A stretch of 64,000 bases of DNA from VRUE01 sp963807425 (lineage in GTDB: Bacteria > Actinomycetota > Thermoleophilia > Solirubrobacterales > 70-9). Where the stretch lies: NCBI GenBank assembly GCA_963807425.1, contig CAWEBZ010000003.1:62001-126000 (forward strand), given 5' to 3'. The notes under the pieces are model-generated. The model ran no database searches and was not told the DNA's origin. It worked only from the letters and a program-made list of their open reading frames with translations. Made by a program: the position numbers and the translations under genes. Positions within the stretch are counted from its first letter, which is position 1. Each line of letters begins with the position of its first letter. Positions 1-8,552 of the stretch are shown here, piece by piece.

Positions 1-477
1 CAGCCGGCCGACGAGTTCGTTCCCGAGGTCCCGGGCTCGCTTCGGCGCGGAGTGGCGTGCATCCCAGAAGATGTAGACGGCCCCGTCCTGGGCGAGGTGC
101 TCGCGGATGGCACGGAGCGCCGCCTCCGGATGCTGCCAGAAGGGAGCAACGTTGAACGCGAAGACCTTGTCGAAGCGCTGATCGCCGAGATCCGTGTCCT
201 CCAGCGCGACGGCATGGAGCACGGCTCTGCCCGCGTCGACATGCTCGCGGTTCCTCCGCGAGGCCAACTCGATCATCTTGGGCGAGCGGTCGATCGCCGT
301 AATCGTTCCCGTCGTCAGCCTCTCGCAGACCAGGGAGACCGCGACGCCGTGGCCGCAGCCGACCTCGAGCAGGCGGTCGGCCGGGCGGACCTCCAGAGTG
401 TCGACCGCCCAGACGAACCGCTCCGATGCCTTGACTGCCACGCCCCAGCAATAGCATGACGCGCCCGTGAAGCCCAT
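1..477 (-). CDS. Class I SAM-dependent methyltransferase (3' end beyond window)
   Basis: The minus frame is open from 477 to the window edge and gives about 159 residues of a class I methyltransferase. The SAM-binding motif I (LLEVGCGHG) is followed by the acidic motif II strand end (TAIDRSPKMIELA) and a motif IV-like stretch (RFDKVFAFNVAPFW). The substrate is unknown; the protein should be cytosolic. The chosen ATG at 477 gives a compact N-terminus ahead of the Rossmann core. An in-frame ATG at 609 would add a Pro/Ser-rich extension that looks non-conserved, although it has an AAGGG three bases upstream. It is divergent from the protease gene to its right. Confidence 0.75.
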   Translation of the reverse strand, partial: MGFTGASCYCWGVAVKASERFVWAVDTLEVRPADRLLEVGCGHGVAVSLVCERLTTGTITAIDRSPKMIELASRRNREHVDAGRAVLHAVALEDTDLGDQRFDKVFAFNVAPFWQHPEAALRAIREHLAQDGAVYIFWDARHSAPKRARDLGNELVGRL

Positions 478-728
478 GTTGATCTGCTCGATGAGCGTCT
501 CGGCGAGCAGTTGCTCCTTCGCGCGAATAGCGGGAGCGGATCGAGGCGAGTGGGTACTGGGCGGCCTTGGTCCGGCATCAATTGTTTGGGCCGATCCAAG
601 TGGGGCCATGAACCCTTTTCGCCGACGTTGAGCAGGGCCCTGGAGAGACTAAGGATCGAGCTCTCAGGTGATAGCTTGCGCAATGTTCGCTGAATAAACA
701 AGCTTCATTGGCTATTTCAAGGGGAGAG

Positions 729-3700
729 ATGAGCTTCGGGCGTGGATGGATGCGATTTCTCACGATAGGGCGGATGAACCGGCAGCCTGAAGAGGGCCGG
801 CGTGGCAGATTTGCCATCGCAAATCTGGTTTGGGCACACCGTGCTCTGTATCTGGCTTCGCTCTCGGGCGTCCTTGCGGTTTGCGTTGCGGTGGGCGCGT
901 CTGCAGCTGCGAGCGAAGCGGGCTCGGAGGCAAACTCCGACAGCCTCTCTGGTCGCTACATCGTCGTGCTGAAGGACTCGGTGAATCGTCCCGGCGTCGT
1001 CGCGCAGGCACAGACCGAGCGACGGGGTGGAAACCTCCGCACAGTCTTCCGGCAGGTGCTGAACGGATATGCGGCGACGCTCCCCAAGGATGAAGTTGAA
1101 GCTCTGAGGAGCGATCCGCAGGTCGCCTACGTGACGCCCGATCACAAGGTCGGGATCTTCGAAGAAGAAGTCGAACTCGAAACGGAAAATAACGAAGGGG
1201 TCGAAGTCCTCGAAGCGACTGTCCCCACCGGGCTCAACCGGACATTCGCCGCGACTAACAAAGCTCTCGCCATCGACGGCAAAGACAACCTCCGTGCCGA
1301 TGTCGACGTGGCTGTGCTCGACACCGGTATCGACTACGAACATCCCGATCTCGACGTGGAGGCACGCACCAACTGCGTCACGGGCACCTGCGTCGACAAC
1401 ACCGGTAAAGACGGCCATTCTCACGGGACCCATGTCGCTGGGACGATCGGCGCGATCGACAACGGCGAAGGCGTGGTCGGCGTTGCCCCCGGGGCGCGCA
1501 TGTATGCGGTGAAGGTGCTCGACGACAGCGGTTTCGGCTACGAGTCGCAGATCATTGCGGGTGTCAAATGGGTGACGGCGCACGCCAAAGAAATCGAGGT
1601 GGCCAACGTGAGCCTCGGTTGCATCTGTTCGATGCCGGCGCTGGACACAGCGATCAACAGTTCGGTCGAAGCGGGAGTCGTCTATGCGGTGGCCGCCGGA
1701 AACAACAAAGTCGATGCGAAATCGTTCAGCCCAGCCAACAACCCGAACGTGATTACGGTCTCGGCTCTGGCCGACTATGACGGTAAAGCCGGTGCAAAAG
1801 GCTCTCCCACCTGTGCAAACCATGGCCTCGACGACCGCCTCGCCAGCTTCAGCAACTATGGCACTACGGTCGAGATCGTCGCCCCAGGCGTCTGCATCCT
1901 CTCGACTATCCCGGGGAACAAATACGGCTACAAGAGCGGAACCTCCATGGCTTCTCCTCATGTTGCCGGTGCCGCGGCGCTTCTAGCTGCCATATCGAAC
2001 CCCGGCTCAAAAAAAGACGCGGAAGCGATCCGTGAAACGCTCGTCAAAGCCGGCAACAAAGGCTGGACCGACACCTCGGGGGATGGCGTTCAAGAGCCTC
2101 TGTTGGATGTAAGCAACGAAGCGATCTTCAGGCTCGTCCCGTCTCCCCCCACCTACTCGAGCTCCTTCGGCACCTGGGGCACGGGCAACGGTCAGTTCTT
2201 AGCTCCAGCCGACGTCGAGATCGACGCCAGCACCGGCGATATCTGGGTGGCCGACCGAGCCAACAACAGGCTTCAGAAGTTCAACTCCAAAGGGGAATAC
2301 CTCTCCAAAGTCGGCTCCCTAGGCAGCGGTAACGGCCAGTTCAAATCGCCGGCGGGAGTCACGATCGATCTCAAAGGCAATCTCTGGGTGGCTGACAGCG
2401 GCAACGTGCGCCTGCAGAAGTTCAACTCCAAAGGCGAATTCCTGCTCAAATGCGGCTCCCAGGGCTCGGGCAACGGGCAGTTCTCGATCTGGGGACCGAA
2501 GGGCATCGCGGTCGACTCGGGCAACAACATCTGGGTCACCGACTCCAGCGGCCGGGTGCAGAAGTTCAACGAAGCCTGCGAATACCTCAAATCCGTCGGC
2601 TCCTCCGGTACGGGTGCCGGGCAGTTCGTCGAAAGCTCTGGGATTGACATCGGCGCCGGCAAGATCTGGGTCGGCGACTGGTCCAACGATCGAGTCAGCG
2701 TCTTCAGCGAAGCGGGCGAATACCTCTCCAAATTCGGCACCGAAGGCAGCGGTAACGGCCAGTTCAAAGAGGTCGAAGGCGTCGAGATCGACAGCCAAGG
2801 CAACGTCTGGGTGCTCGACGGAGGCAACGACCGGGTCCAGCAGTTCAACCAGGCCGGCGAATACCAAACCCAGTTTGGATCGAGCGGATCCGGCGCAGGG
2901 CAGTTCGACATCGCTCCGGCGGCAAACCTCGCCAGCGACGACAAAGGCGCTCTCTGGGTCGCAGACAACGTCAATCACCGGATTCAGAAGTGGCTGGTCC
3001 CGAATTACACGCCCACCTACTCGAGCTCCTTCGGCACCTGGGGCACGGGCAACGGTCAGTTCTTAGCTCCAGCCGACGTCGAGATCGACGCCAGCACCGG
3101 CGATATCTGGGTGGCCGACCGAGCCAACAACAGGCTTCAGAAGTTCAACTCCAAAGGGGAATACCTCTCCAAAGTCGGCTCCCTAGGCAGCGGTAACGGC
3201 CAGTTCAAATCGCCGGCGGGAGTCACGATCGATCTCAAAGGCAATCTCTGGGTGGCTGACAGCGGCAACGTGCGCCTGCAGAAGTTCAACTCCAAAGGCG
3301 AATTCCTGCTCAAATGCGGCTCCCAGGGCTCGGGCAACGGGCAGTTCTCGATCTGGGGACCGAAGGGCATCGCGGTCGACTCGGGCAACAACATCTGGGT
3401 CACCGACTCCAGCGGCCGGGTGCAGAAGTTCAACGAAGCCTGCGAATACCTCAAATCCGTCGGCTCCTCCGGTACGGGTGCCGGGCAGTTCGTCGAAAGC
3501 TCTGGGATTGACATCGGCGCCGGCAAGATCTGGGTCGGCGACTGGTCCAACGATCGAGTCAGCGTCTTCAGCGAAGCGGGCGAATACCTCTCCAAATTCG
3601 GCACCGAAGGCAGCGGTAACGGCCAGTTCAAAGAGGTCGAAGGCGTCGAGATCGACAGCCAAGGCAACGTCTGGGTGCTCGACGGAGGCAACGACCGGGT

Positions 3701-3875
3701 CCAGCAGTTCAACCAGGCCGGCGAATACCAAACCCAGTTTGGATCGAGCGGATCCGGCGCAGGGCAGTTCGACATCGCTCCGGCGGCAAACCTCGCCAGC
3801 GACGACAAAGGCGCTCTCTGGGTCGCAGACAACGTCAATCACCGGATTCAGAAGTGGCTGGTCCCAGGGTTCTGA
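729..3875 (+). CDS. Secreted S8 subtilisin-like protease with twelve NHL repeats
   Basis: A 1048-residue secreted serine protease. Order: signal or anchor segment (about 38-60), I9-type prodomain (about 75-140), S8 catalytic domain (about 190-440), then two six-repeat NHL propellers. The catalytic triad is visible as Asp198 (VLDTGID), His232 (HGTHVAG) and Ser406 (GTSMASPH), with an oxyanion Asn in AAGNN. Each NHL repeat of about 46 residues has the form GS-GSGNGQF-P-GI-D--GN-WVAD--N-R-QKF. The start at ATG 729 follows AAGGGGAGAG with good spacing; a TTG at 708 also lies in frame but has no such site. The NHL part probably mediates binding to a ligand or the cell surface, while the N-terminal part cleaves proteins outside the cell. 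The two NHL halves are identical DNA. Confidence 0.92.
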   Translation: MSFGRGWMRFLTIGRMNRQPEEGRRGRFAIANLVWAHRALYLASLSGVLAVCVAVGASAAASEAGSEANSDSLSGRYIVVLKDSVNRPGVVAQAQTERRGGNLRTVFRQVLNGYAATLPKDEVEALRSDPQVAYVTPDHKVGIFEEEVELETENNEGVEVLEATVPTGLNRTFAATNKALAIDGKDNLRADVDVAVLDTGIDYEHPDLDVEARTNCVTGTCVDNTGKDGHSHGTHVAGTIGAIDNGEGVVGVAPGARMYAVKVLDDSGFGYESQIIAGVKWVTAHAKEIEVANVSLGCICSMPALDTAINSSVEAGVVYAVAAGNNKVDAKSFSPANNPNVITVSALADYDGKAGAKGSPTCANHGLDDRLASFSNYGTTVEIVAPGVCILSTIPGNKYGYKSGTSMASPHVAGAAALLAAISNPGSKKDAEAIRETLVKAGNKGWTDTSGDGVQEPLLDVSNEAIFRLVPSPPTYSSSFGTWGTGNGQFLAPADVEIDASTGDIWVADRANNRLQKFNSKGEYLSKVGSLGSGNGQFKSPAGVTIDLKGNLWVADSGNVRLQKFNSKGEFLLKCGSQGSGNGQFSIWGPKGIAVDSGNNIWVTDSSGRVQKFNEACEYLKSVGSSGTGAGQFVESSGIDIGAGKIWVGDWSNDRVSVFSEAGEYLSKFGTEGSGNGQFKEVEGVEIDSQGNVWVLDGGNDRVQQFNQAGEYQTQFGSSGSGAGQFDIAPAANLASDDKGALWVADNVNHRIQKWLVPNYTPTYSSSFGTWGTGNGQFLAPADVEIDASTGDIWVADRANNRLQKFNSKGEYLSKVGSLGSGNGQFKSPAGVTIDLKGNLWVADSGNVRLQKFNSKGEFLLKCGSQGSGNGQFSIWGPKGIAVDSGNNIWVTDSSGRVQKFNEACEYLKSVGSSGTGAGQFVESSGIDIGAGKIWVGDWSNDRVSVFSEAGEYLSKFGTEGSGNGQFKEVEGVEIDSQGNVWVLDGGNDRVQQFNQAGEYQTQFGSSGSGAGQFDIAPAANLASDDKGALWVADNVNHRIQKWLVPGF
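2148..3865 (+). repeat. Exact 854-bp tandem duplication in the protease gene
   Basis: Positions 2148-3001 and 3012-3865 appear identical base for base, with an offset of 864 bp (288 codons) and a 10-bp linker that is not duplicated. Translations of the two copies agree in several reading frames, including shadow frames, so synonymous sites match too. Each copy encodes six NHL repeats, the usual number for a complete propeller. The identity implies a very recent duplication, gene conversion or an assembly artefact. Confidence 0.95.
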
Positions 3876-4198
3876 TTTGAGCGGGGGTCCAGGCCCTCGC
3901 CGACGGTGCCTATGAGATCAGGCGGGCGTTTGCCTGCTACATGAGGTCCACTCCGAGGAAGGGGTCTGCCAGCTCAATCTGCCCCTCTCTGCTCCTGCAT
4001 ACAGAATTAATGGTTGGTCTGACTTAAACCGGCCGGTGGACTTGAGTGGATCGTCGTTGGACCATCGACTCAGTCGACGCGCTGATATCGGGAAACCTAG
4101 GGCACGCGTAGATTGGCGGCACTTTGAGAGGTAGAGCAGTGTCCCATCCGTGATCGGTGATCTGGTCGTGATACGCCGGATCACCAAGGTCAGTCCGA
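3876..4198. other. Intergenic stretch without recognised genes
   Basis: About 320 bp between the protease stop and the repeated promoter-like motif. Both strands were read; no frame shows family-like content. A weak inverted repeat (ATCGGTGATC with GATCACC about 15 bases later, near 4153-4187) could be a terminator or operator, but nothing else stands out. Confidence 0.5.
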
Positions 4199-4237
4199 AA
4201 GCCAAGTTTGTGCTATCTCCCCCATGTGAAACGGCTC
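4199..4237 (+). repeat. Promoter-like motif, copy 1 (no real gene behind it)
   Basis: The 17-mer AGCCAAGTTTGTGCTAT is followed by a C-rich run and a GTG at 4226. The same arrangement occurs at 8514-8552 in front of the SDR gene, with about 33 of 39 positions shared, including the first bases after the start codon. Here the frame from GTG 4226 closes after 19 codons and runs into the 3' end of the convergent gene. This copy looks like an orphan promoter plus a remnant gene start. Confidence 0.55.
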
Positions 4238-4243
4238 GCGAGG

Positions 4244-5785
4244 TCAGCGCAGGAGTTCGAGCACTACTTGCTCGCTTGCCGCTGACGGATCCGCCCAGGC
4301 GGTGTCCTGTGCCGCTCCGCTGAGGACCGTCCAGGCCCCGGCGGCCGCGGTTGGCCAGACGTGGTACTCGTTGTACGGGCTGTTGGTGATGGTGCGGTCG
4401 GCGCCGAGCGGGGCGAGGCCCTGCTCGCGGGTCACGTCCCACCAGGAGTTCATGCTCGCATCGAGTGCGTCAGTCGGCTGGCCGAGAAAGCTCGAGACGA
4501 AACGCATCTCTGCGGTCCCCTCGAACCAGAGGACGTCGGGCGCCTTCTTGCCGATGTAGGGGCGATAGCCGGTGAACGGCCCCTTGGCCTCGTAGGTCAT
4601 GTTGTAGCTCGGTCGTTTGCTCGACAGTGCGATCGAGCGTCCGTCGATCGCGAAATTCTGGTGGGCGAACTCGTAGACCTGCTTCGCGAGATCCTCGTCC
4701 TTGGTGAAGAGCGCGTAGATGACACCGAGCGCCTGCGTGTCGAGCGGGACGACTTCGTCGCCCACGCCCTGGCGGAAGTGCGCCAGTCCTCCGTCGCGAA
4801 CGATGAGCCGCGAATCGATGCCCTTGATGATCCCCGCAGCGGCTTCGCGGTAAGCGGTCGCGCCGCCTTCGTCGCCCTGTTCTTCCAGCTGCTGGGAGAA
4901 AGTCATGAGTGCAATCACGGTGAGGATGTTGTGCTGCGTCGAGACCCACTCGACGTCCGGGCCGCCGCGCACGAGGCCTTCCTCGTTGCGCAGCGAGAGG
5001 AGGTAGTCGACCGCGCGCCGGGCATTGTCGAGGTAGAGGGTGCTGCCGAACGCGGAGTCGTAGTCGCTGAAGGCAATCGCGTCGAATGCGACCGAGCCAG
5101 CGCGAACGGTGCCGCTGCTCTCGCCGGTCTGGACATCGAAGGCGAATTCGATCGAGCCGTCCTTGCGCTGCAGTGCTGCCAGCTGGTCGAGCAGGCGACC
5201 GGCCTGGTCTTGGAGACCGACCGATGCGAATGCCGTAGCGGCGACTGCGGAGTCATACGTCCAAGACCAGTTGAGCAGCCGTTCGTAGGACGGGTCGTCG
5301 ATGGGAATATCGAATGAGCGGATCAGCTGCAGGGACGAGATCCGGGCGCCGGTCGAAAGGCGAAGTGCGACCCTCTCGCTCTGCGAGGACTTAGCTCCGG
5401 ACCGCGCCGCGGAGGCGCGCATCGCGATCGGCGCTGCGACGGAGGCTGATGCACCCGCCTTGAGGTGCCGGCTGGCACAGTGGCTGCGAGCCTTGGCGGG
5501 ACGCTTTGAGCACGAGACGGGCTTGCTTGGGCCAACCTGACGGGCTAGCCACCGCGTGATCGCCCTCTTGGGCCGGTCTGCCTTCTTCGCGGGCCAGGCA
5601 CGCCGCACATGGCCGCCTTGGCGACGACTAGCGCTTCTCGCACCGTTTGCTTGAACCGAGGCCGCGGTTGCGGACGGCGCGCTCGACGCGGCGACGGCAG
5701 GCGCCGCGGCCGGAACGACACTGATCGCGGCAAACGCAGCCGTGAGGATCAAGGGGGTCAGCAAACGACGAGGACGAAGCGGCAT
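4244..5785 (-). CDS. Secreted alpha/alpha-toroid (six-hairpin-glycosidase-like) protein
   Basis: A 513-residue exported protein. An N-terminal signal peptide (about 1-33, ending AVAAS) is followed by a basic, Ser/Ala/Arg-rich linker to about residue 140. The rest is a helical domain with repeated hairpins typical of the six-hairpin or terpenoid-cyclase toroid fold. Recognisable pieces include NWSWTYDSAVAA, RKDGSIEFAFD, STQHNILTVIAL and YNEYHVWPTAAAGAW. Such proteins often act on polysaccharides, but no catalytic acid pair can be assigned by eye. The start has AAGGA eight bases upstream. It is divergent from the HEAT-GT2 pair, which would fit exopolysaccharide handling (inference). Confidence 0.7.
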   Translation of the reverse strand: MPLRPRRLLTPLILTAAFAAISVVPAAAPAVAASSAPSATAASVQANGARSASRRQGGHVRRAWPAKKADRPKRAITRWLARQVGPSKPVSCSKRPAKARSHCASRHLKAGASASVAAPIAMRASAARSGAKSSQSERVALRLSTGARISSLQLIRSFDIPIDDPSYERLLNWSWTYDSAVAATAFASVGLQDQAGRLLDQLAALQRKDGSIEFAFDVQTGESSGTVRAGSVAFDAIAFSDYDSAFGSTLYLDNARRAVDYLLSLRNEEGLVRGGPDVEWVSTQHNILTVIALMTFSQQLEEQGDEGGATAYREAAAGIIKGIDSRLIVRDGGLAHFRQGVGDEVVPLDTQALGVIYALFTKDEDLAKQVYEFAHQNFAIDGRSIALSSKRPSYNMTYEAKGPFTGYRPYIGKKAPDVLWFEGTAEMRFVSSFLGQPTDALDASMNSWWDVTREQGLAPLGADRTITNSPYNEYHVWPTAAAGAWTVLSGAAQDTAWADPSAASEQVVLELLR

Positions 5786-5910
5786 GAAGAGAGTCCTTAC
5801 GTAGGTGGGAGGGGAGGGGCGACTAGGTGTTCATCGACCGTCTGGTCGTGGACTTGAGGCGGGCATCGCCCAGCACGCTTTAGGTGGACGCTGGGAGCGT
5901 CGATAGACGG

Positions 5911-7017
5911 GTGACGATGACTTCCCTTACTGGTCTCATCGTGCTGGTGGGATCGAGCTTGGTGCTGTGGATGGTGCTCGTCGGTCTCGCTGTCACACGT
6001 AAGCTGCTGCGCGATCGCCGAGAGTTGCGATCGAGTGATCGTCGTGCTCGCTACGCAGCGGCGCTCCGCGGCGAGGACAGCACCTCGATCGCCGCGATCT
6101 GCGGCGACGTCTGGAGCGCCGCGGCTCAGGTCGATCTCGCGGTCGCTATCGATGCGGTGTATCCCACGCTCTCTTCCGCGCAGCTCAGCGCCGTCCGCCG
6201 CGCCATGGAGGTGTCCGAACTACTCCCGAGGTTGAGTGCGGACCTCGGATCCCGCCGCCCGACCGTGCGTGCCCGCGCCGCCTTGCTGCTCACGCGAGCT
6301 GGGATCCCGGCGGTCGTCGAGCAGATCGTCCCGCTACTGGCCGACCCCGACCCCGACGTGCGCCTCGTCGCTTGCTCCGGACTCGCCCGCGCCGCCACTC
6401 CGCGTGCCGCAGAGGTGCTGATCTGGGCCCTCGTGGCACACGTGCTGCCGCCTGAGCGGATCATCGAGCGACTTGGAGCGCCGTGGGCCGTGGAGACGAT
6501 CCTCTCCACGCTGCAAAAGGGGCCCTCCCCAGTCTCGGATGTCCTTGCCGGCGTCGTGCCGCGCGGTGGAGACGAGGTCGAACTCGACGCGAGCCTCGCC
6601 CGTGCCTTGGGCCTCGCCCGCGATCCACGCGCCGCGACCGCGCTCGCCACGCTGCTGCATGCGGACTCGGTGGAGGTGAGGATCTCCGCGGCGCGAGCAC
6701 TCGGGCGGGCCGGTGGAACGGCATGCGTACCGGCGCTGATCGCCGCGCTGGAATCGGAGGACTGGCCGGTTCGCGCGCAGGCCGCGAAGTCGCTGGGCGC
6801 GCTGGGTGCCGTAGACGCCCTGGAGCCGCTCGAGCGCTGCCTCTCCGACCGCGGCTGGTGGGTGCGGGCAAATGCGGCACGCGCGCTGCGCGAGCTCGGC
6901 GAGCCCGGAATCGAGGCGCTCCGGCGCACGCTCGAGCACGCCGATCGCTACGCGGCAGACCGGGCGCGCGAGCAGCTCGCCCTGCACGCGGTGATCGAGG
7001 AGCAGGTGGCTGCATGA
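5911..7017 (+). CDS. Membrane-anchored HEAT-repeat protein
   Basis: A 368-residue protein with one N-terminal membrane helix (about residues 6-27, LTGLIVLVGSS onward) and a cytosolic array of HEAT/PBS-lyase-type repeats. Typical repeats are RPTVRARAALLLTRAG, DPDVRLVACSGLARA, SVEVRISAARALGRAG and DWPVRAQAAKSLGALG. HEAT arrays are protein-interaction scaffolds. The stop overlaps the ATG of the glycosyltransferase by four bases, so the two are translationally coupled and probably form one membrane complex. The start is uncertain: GTG 5911 and ATG 5917 put the helix at the N-terminus, and GTG 5884 is also in frame. Confidence 0.75.
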   Translation: MTMTSLTGLIVLVGSSLVLWMVLVGLAVTRKLLRDRRELRSSDRRARYAAALRGEDSTSIAAICGDVWSAAAQVDLAVAIDAVYPTLSSAQLSAVRRAMEVSELLPRLSADLGSRRPTVRARAALLLTRAGIPAVVEQIVPLLADPDPDVRLVACSGLARAATPRAAEVLIWALVAHVLPPERIIERLGAPWAVETILSTLQKGPSPVSDVLAGVVPRGGDEVELDASLARALGLARDPRAATALATLLHADSVEVRISAARALGRAGGTACVPALIAALESEDWPVRAQAAKSLGALGAVDALEPLERCLSDRGWWVRANAARALRELGEPGIEALRRTLEHADRYAADRAREQLALHAVIEEQVAA

Positions 7018-8510
7018 CCGACCTGCTCGAACAGGTCCTGCACGGCTTCAACGTCTTCACTCTCGGCTACTTCGTCGTGCTGCAGCTGACCTTCACCGTG
7101 CTCGCGATCGTCGGCTGGCGGGCGATCGAGGACTACGTCGAGCGCCGGCCGATGCGTGACTACCGGGCCGTCGCCGAGTCGGAGATGAGCATGCCGGTGT
7201 CGATCCTCGTGCCGGCTTACAACGAGGCACCCTCGATCGTCGCGTCGCTGCGCTCGCTGCTCCAGTCGCAGTTCGTCGAGTTCGAGATCGTGGTGATCAA
7301 TGACGGTTCGACTGACGAGACGATGGCGGCGCTGACCGACGCGTTCGGTCTCGTCAAGGTAGGTCGCGTCCCGCGCTCCAACATCCCGACTCAGCTGGTC
7401 CGCGGGATATACACGAGCCCGCTGGAGCCGCGCGTCGTCGTCATCGACAAGGCCAACGGCGGAAAGGCGGATGCGCTGAACGCCGGTATCAACCACGCGG
7501 TCTACCCGCTCTTCTGCGCGATCGACGCCGACACGATGCTCGACGCCGATGCGCTTTCGCGCCTCGTATGGGAGTTCCAGACCGCGCCGGAGACGGTCGC
7601 CGTCGGCGGGATCGTGCGCATCGTCAACGGATCGGAGTTCGAGGACGGGCGCCTGATCAAAGTCCGCACGCCGCGGAACCTGCTCGCGAACCTGCAGATC
7701 ATCGAGTACCTACGGGCTTTTCTCGGCGGGCGCATCGGCTGGTCGAAGAGCGGCATGCTGCTGATCATCTCGGGTGCATTCGGTCTCTTCCGGCGCGACG
7801 TCTGCGTCGAGGTCGGCGGCTACGACCCGACGACGGTCGGCGAGGACGCCGAGCTCGTGCTGCGGCTGCATCGCCACCAGCGCGACCGCGGAGAGCCTTG
7901 CCGGATCACGTTCTTTCCCGATCCGATCTGCTGGACCGAGTGCCCAGAGGACCTCGGCACGCTCGTGCGTCAGCGGGACCGCTGGCAGCGCGGTCTGATC
8001 GAGATGATCGCTCGCCACCGGCAGATGCTGCTGCGGCGGCGCTACGGACGGATCGGCTGCGTCGCGATGCCCTACTTCATCGTCTTCGAGCTGCTCGGCC
8101 CCACGATCGAGTGCGTCGGCTACGCCTTGTTCGGTCTCTCGCTGGCCCTTGGGATCGTGTCGCTCCCGTTCGCACTCGCGTTCTTCGCCGTCTCGCTGAC
8201 CTACAGCCTCGTACTGAGCTTTCTCGTGATCCTGATGGAGGAGCGCGCCTTCCGTCGCTATCCGGGCTGGAGCGACCTGATTCGCCTCACCCTATGTGCC
8301 GTCGTCGAGAACGTCGGCTACCGTCAGCTTCTCGCCGTCGTGCGGATGCGCTCGTGGTACACGCTGGCGCGGCGCAAGCAACACTGGGGCGATATGACGC
8401 GCAAGGGATTCGGCCCGCTGCTGCCCGGTGGCGTCGGCGCCGGCGGCGTCCCGCGCCTCGACCCGACGACCGATCCCGTCCTCGCAGGCGAGACGCCGGC
8501 AGAGCGTTAG
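7014..8510 (+). CDS. Processive family 2 glycosyltransferase, membrane-bound
   Basis: A 498-residue GT2 enzyme of the cellulose synthase / poly-N-acetylglucosamine synthase type. One membrane helix (about 12-34) comes first, then the GT-A domain with PAYNEAPS (67-74), NDGST (96-100), the metal-binding DAD (171-173), GEDAE (276-280) and QRDRW (320-324, the QxxRW motif of processive enzymes). Several C-terminal membrane helices follow (about 345-420). It should polymerise a sugar nucleotide and thread the chain through the membrane. The product cannot be named from the sequence. It is coupled to the HEAT gene by an ATGA overlap; no deacetylase or PilZ domain lies beside it. Confidence 0.85.
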   Translation: MTDLLEQVLHGFNVFTLGYFVVLQLTFTVLAIVGWRAIEDYVERRPMRDYRAVAESEMSMPVSILVPAYNEAPSIVASLRSLLQSQFVEFEIVVINDGSTDETMAALTDAFGLVKVGRVPRSNIPTQLVRGIYTSPLEPRVVVIDKANGGKADALNAGINHAVYPLFCAIDADTMLDADALSRLVWEFQTAPETVAVGGIVRIVNGSEFEDGRLIKVRTPRNLLANLQIIEYLRAFLGGRIGWSKSGMLLIISGAFGLFRRDVCVEVGGYDPTTVGEDAELVLRLHRHQRDRGEPCRITFFPDPICWTECPEDLGTLVRQRDRWQRGLIEMIARHRQMLLRRRYGRIGCVAMPYFIVFELLGPTIECVGYALFGLSLALGIVSLPFALAFFAVSLTYSLVLSFLVILMEERAFRRYPGWSDLIRLTLCAVVENVGYRQLLAVVRMRSWYTLARRKQHWGDMTRKGFGPLLPGGVGAGGVPRLDPTTDPVLAGETPAER

Positions 8511-8513
8511 ATA

Positions 8514-8552
8514 AGCCAAGTTTGTGCTATTCCCCCCATATGAGTAGGCTCG
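8514..8552 (+). promoter_or_regulatory. Promoter-like motif, copy 2, at the SDR gene start
   Basis: AGCCAAGTTTGTGCTAT, then seven bases of mostly C, then the ATG at 8540. TGCTAT sits nine bases before the start codon, so it may be a -10 element for a transcript that is nearly leaderless. No Shine-Dalgarno sequence is present. Copy 1 is at 4199-4237. Confidence 0.5.

Noticed and set aside
2273..3842. Minus-strand frames of 219 and 233 codons, each occurring twice.
   Set aside because: They are shadows of the duplicated NHL domain; their identity was useful only as proof of the DNA duplication.
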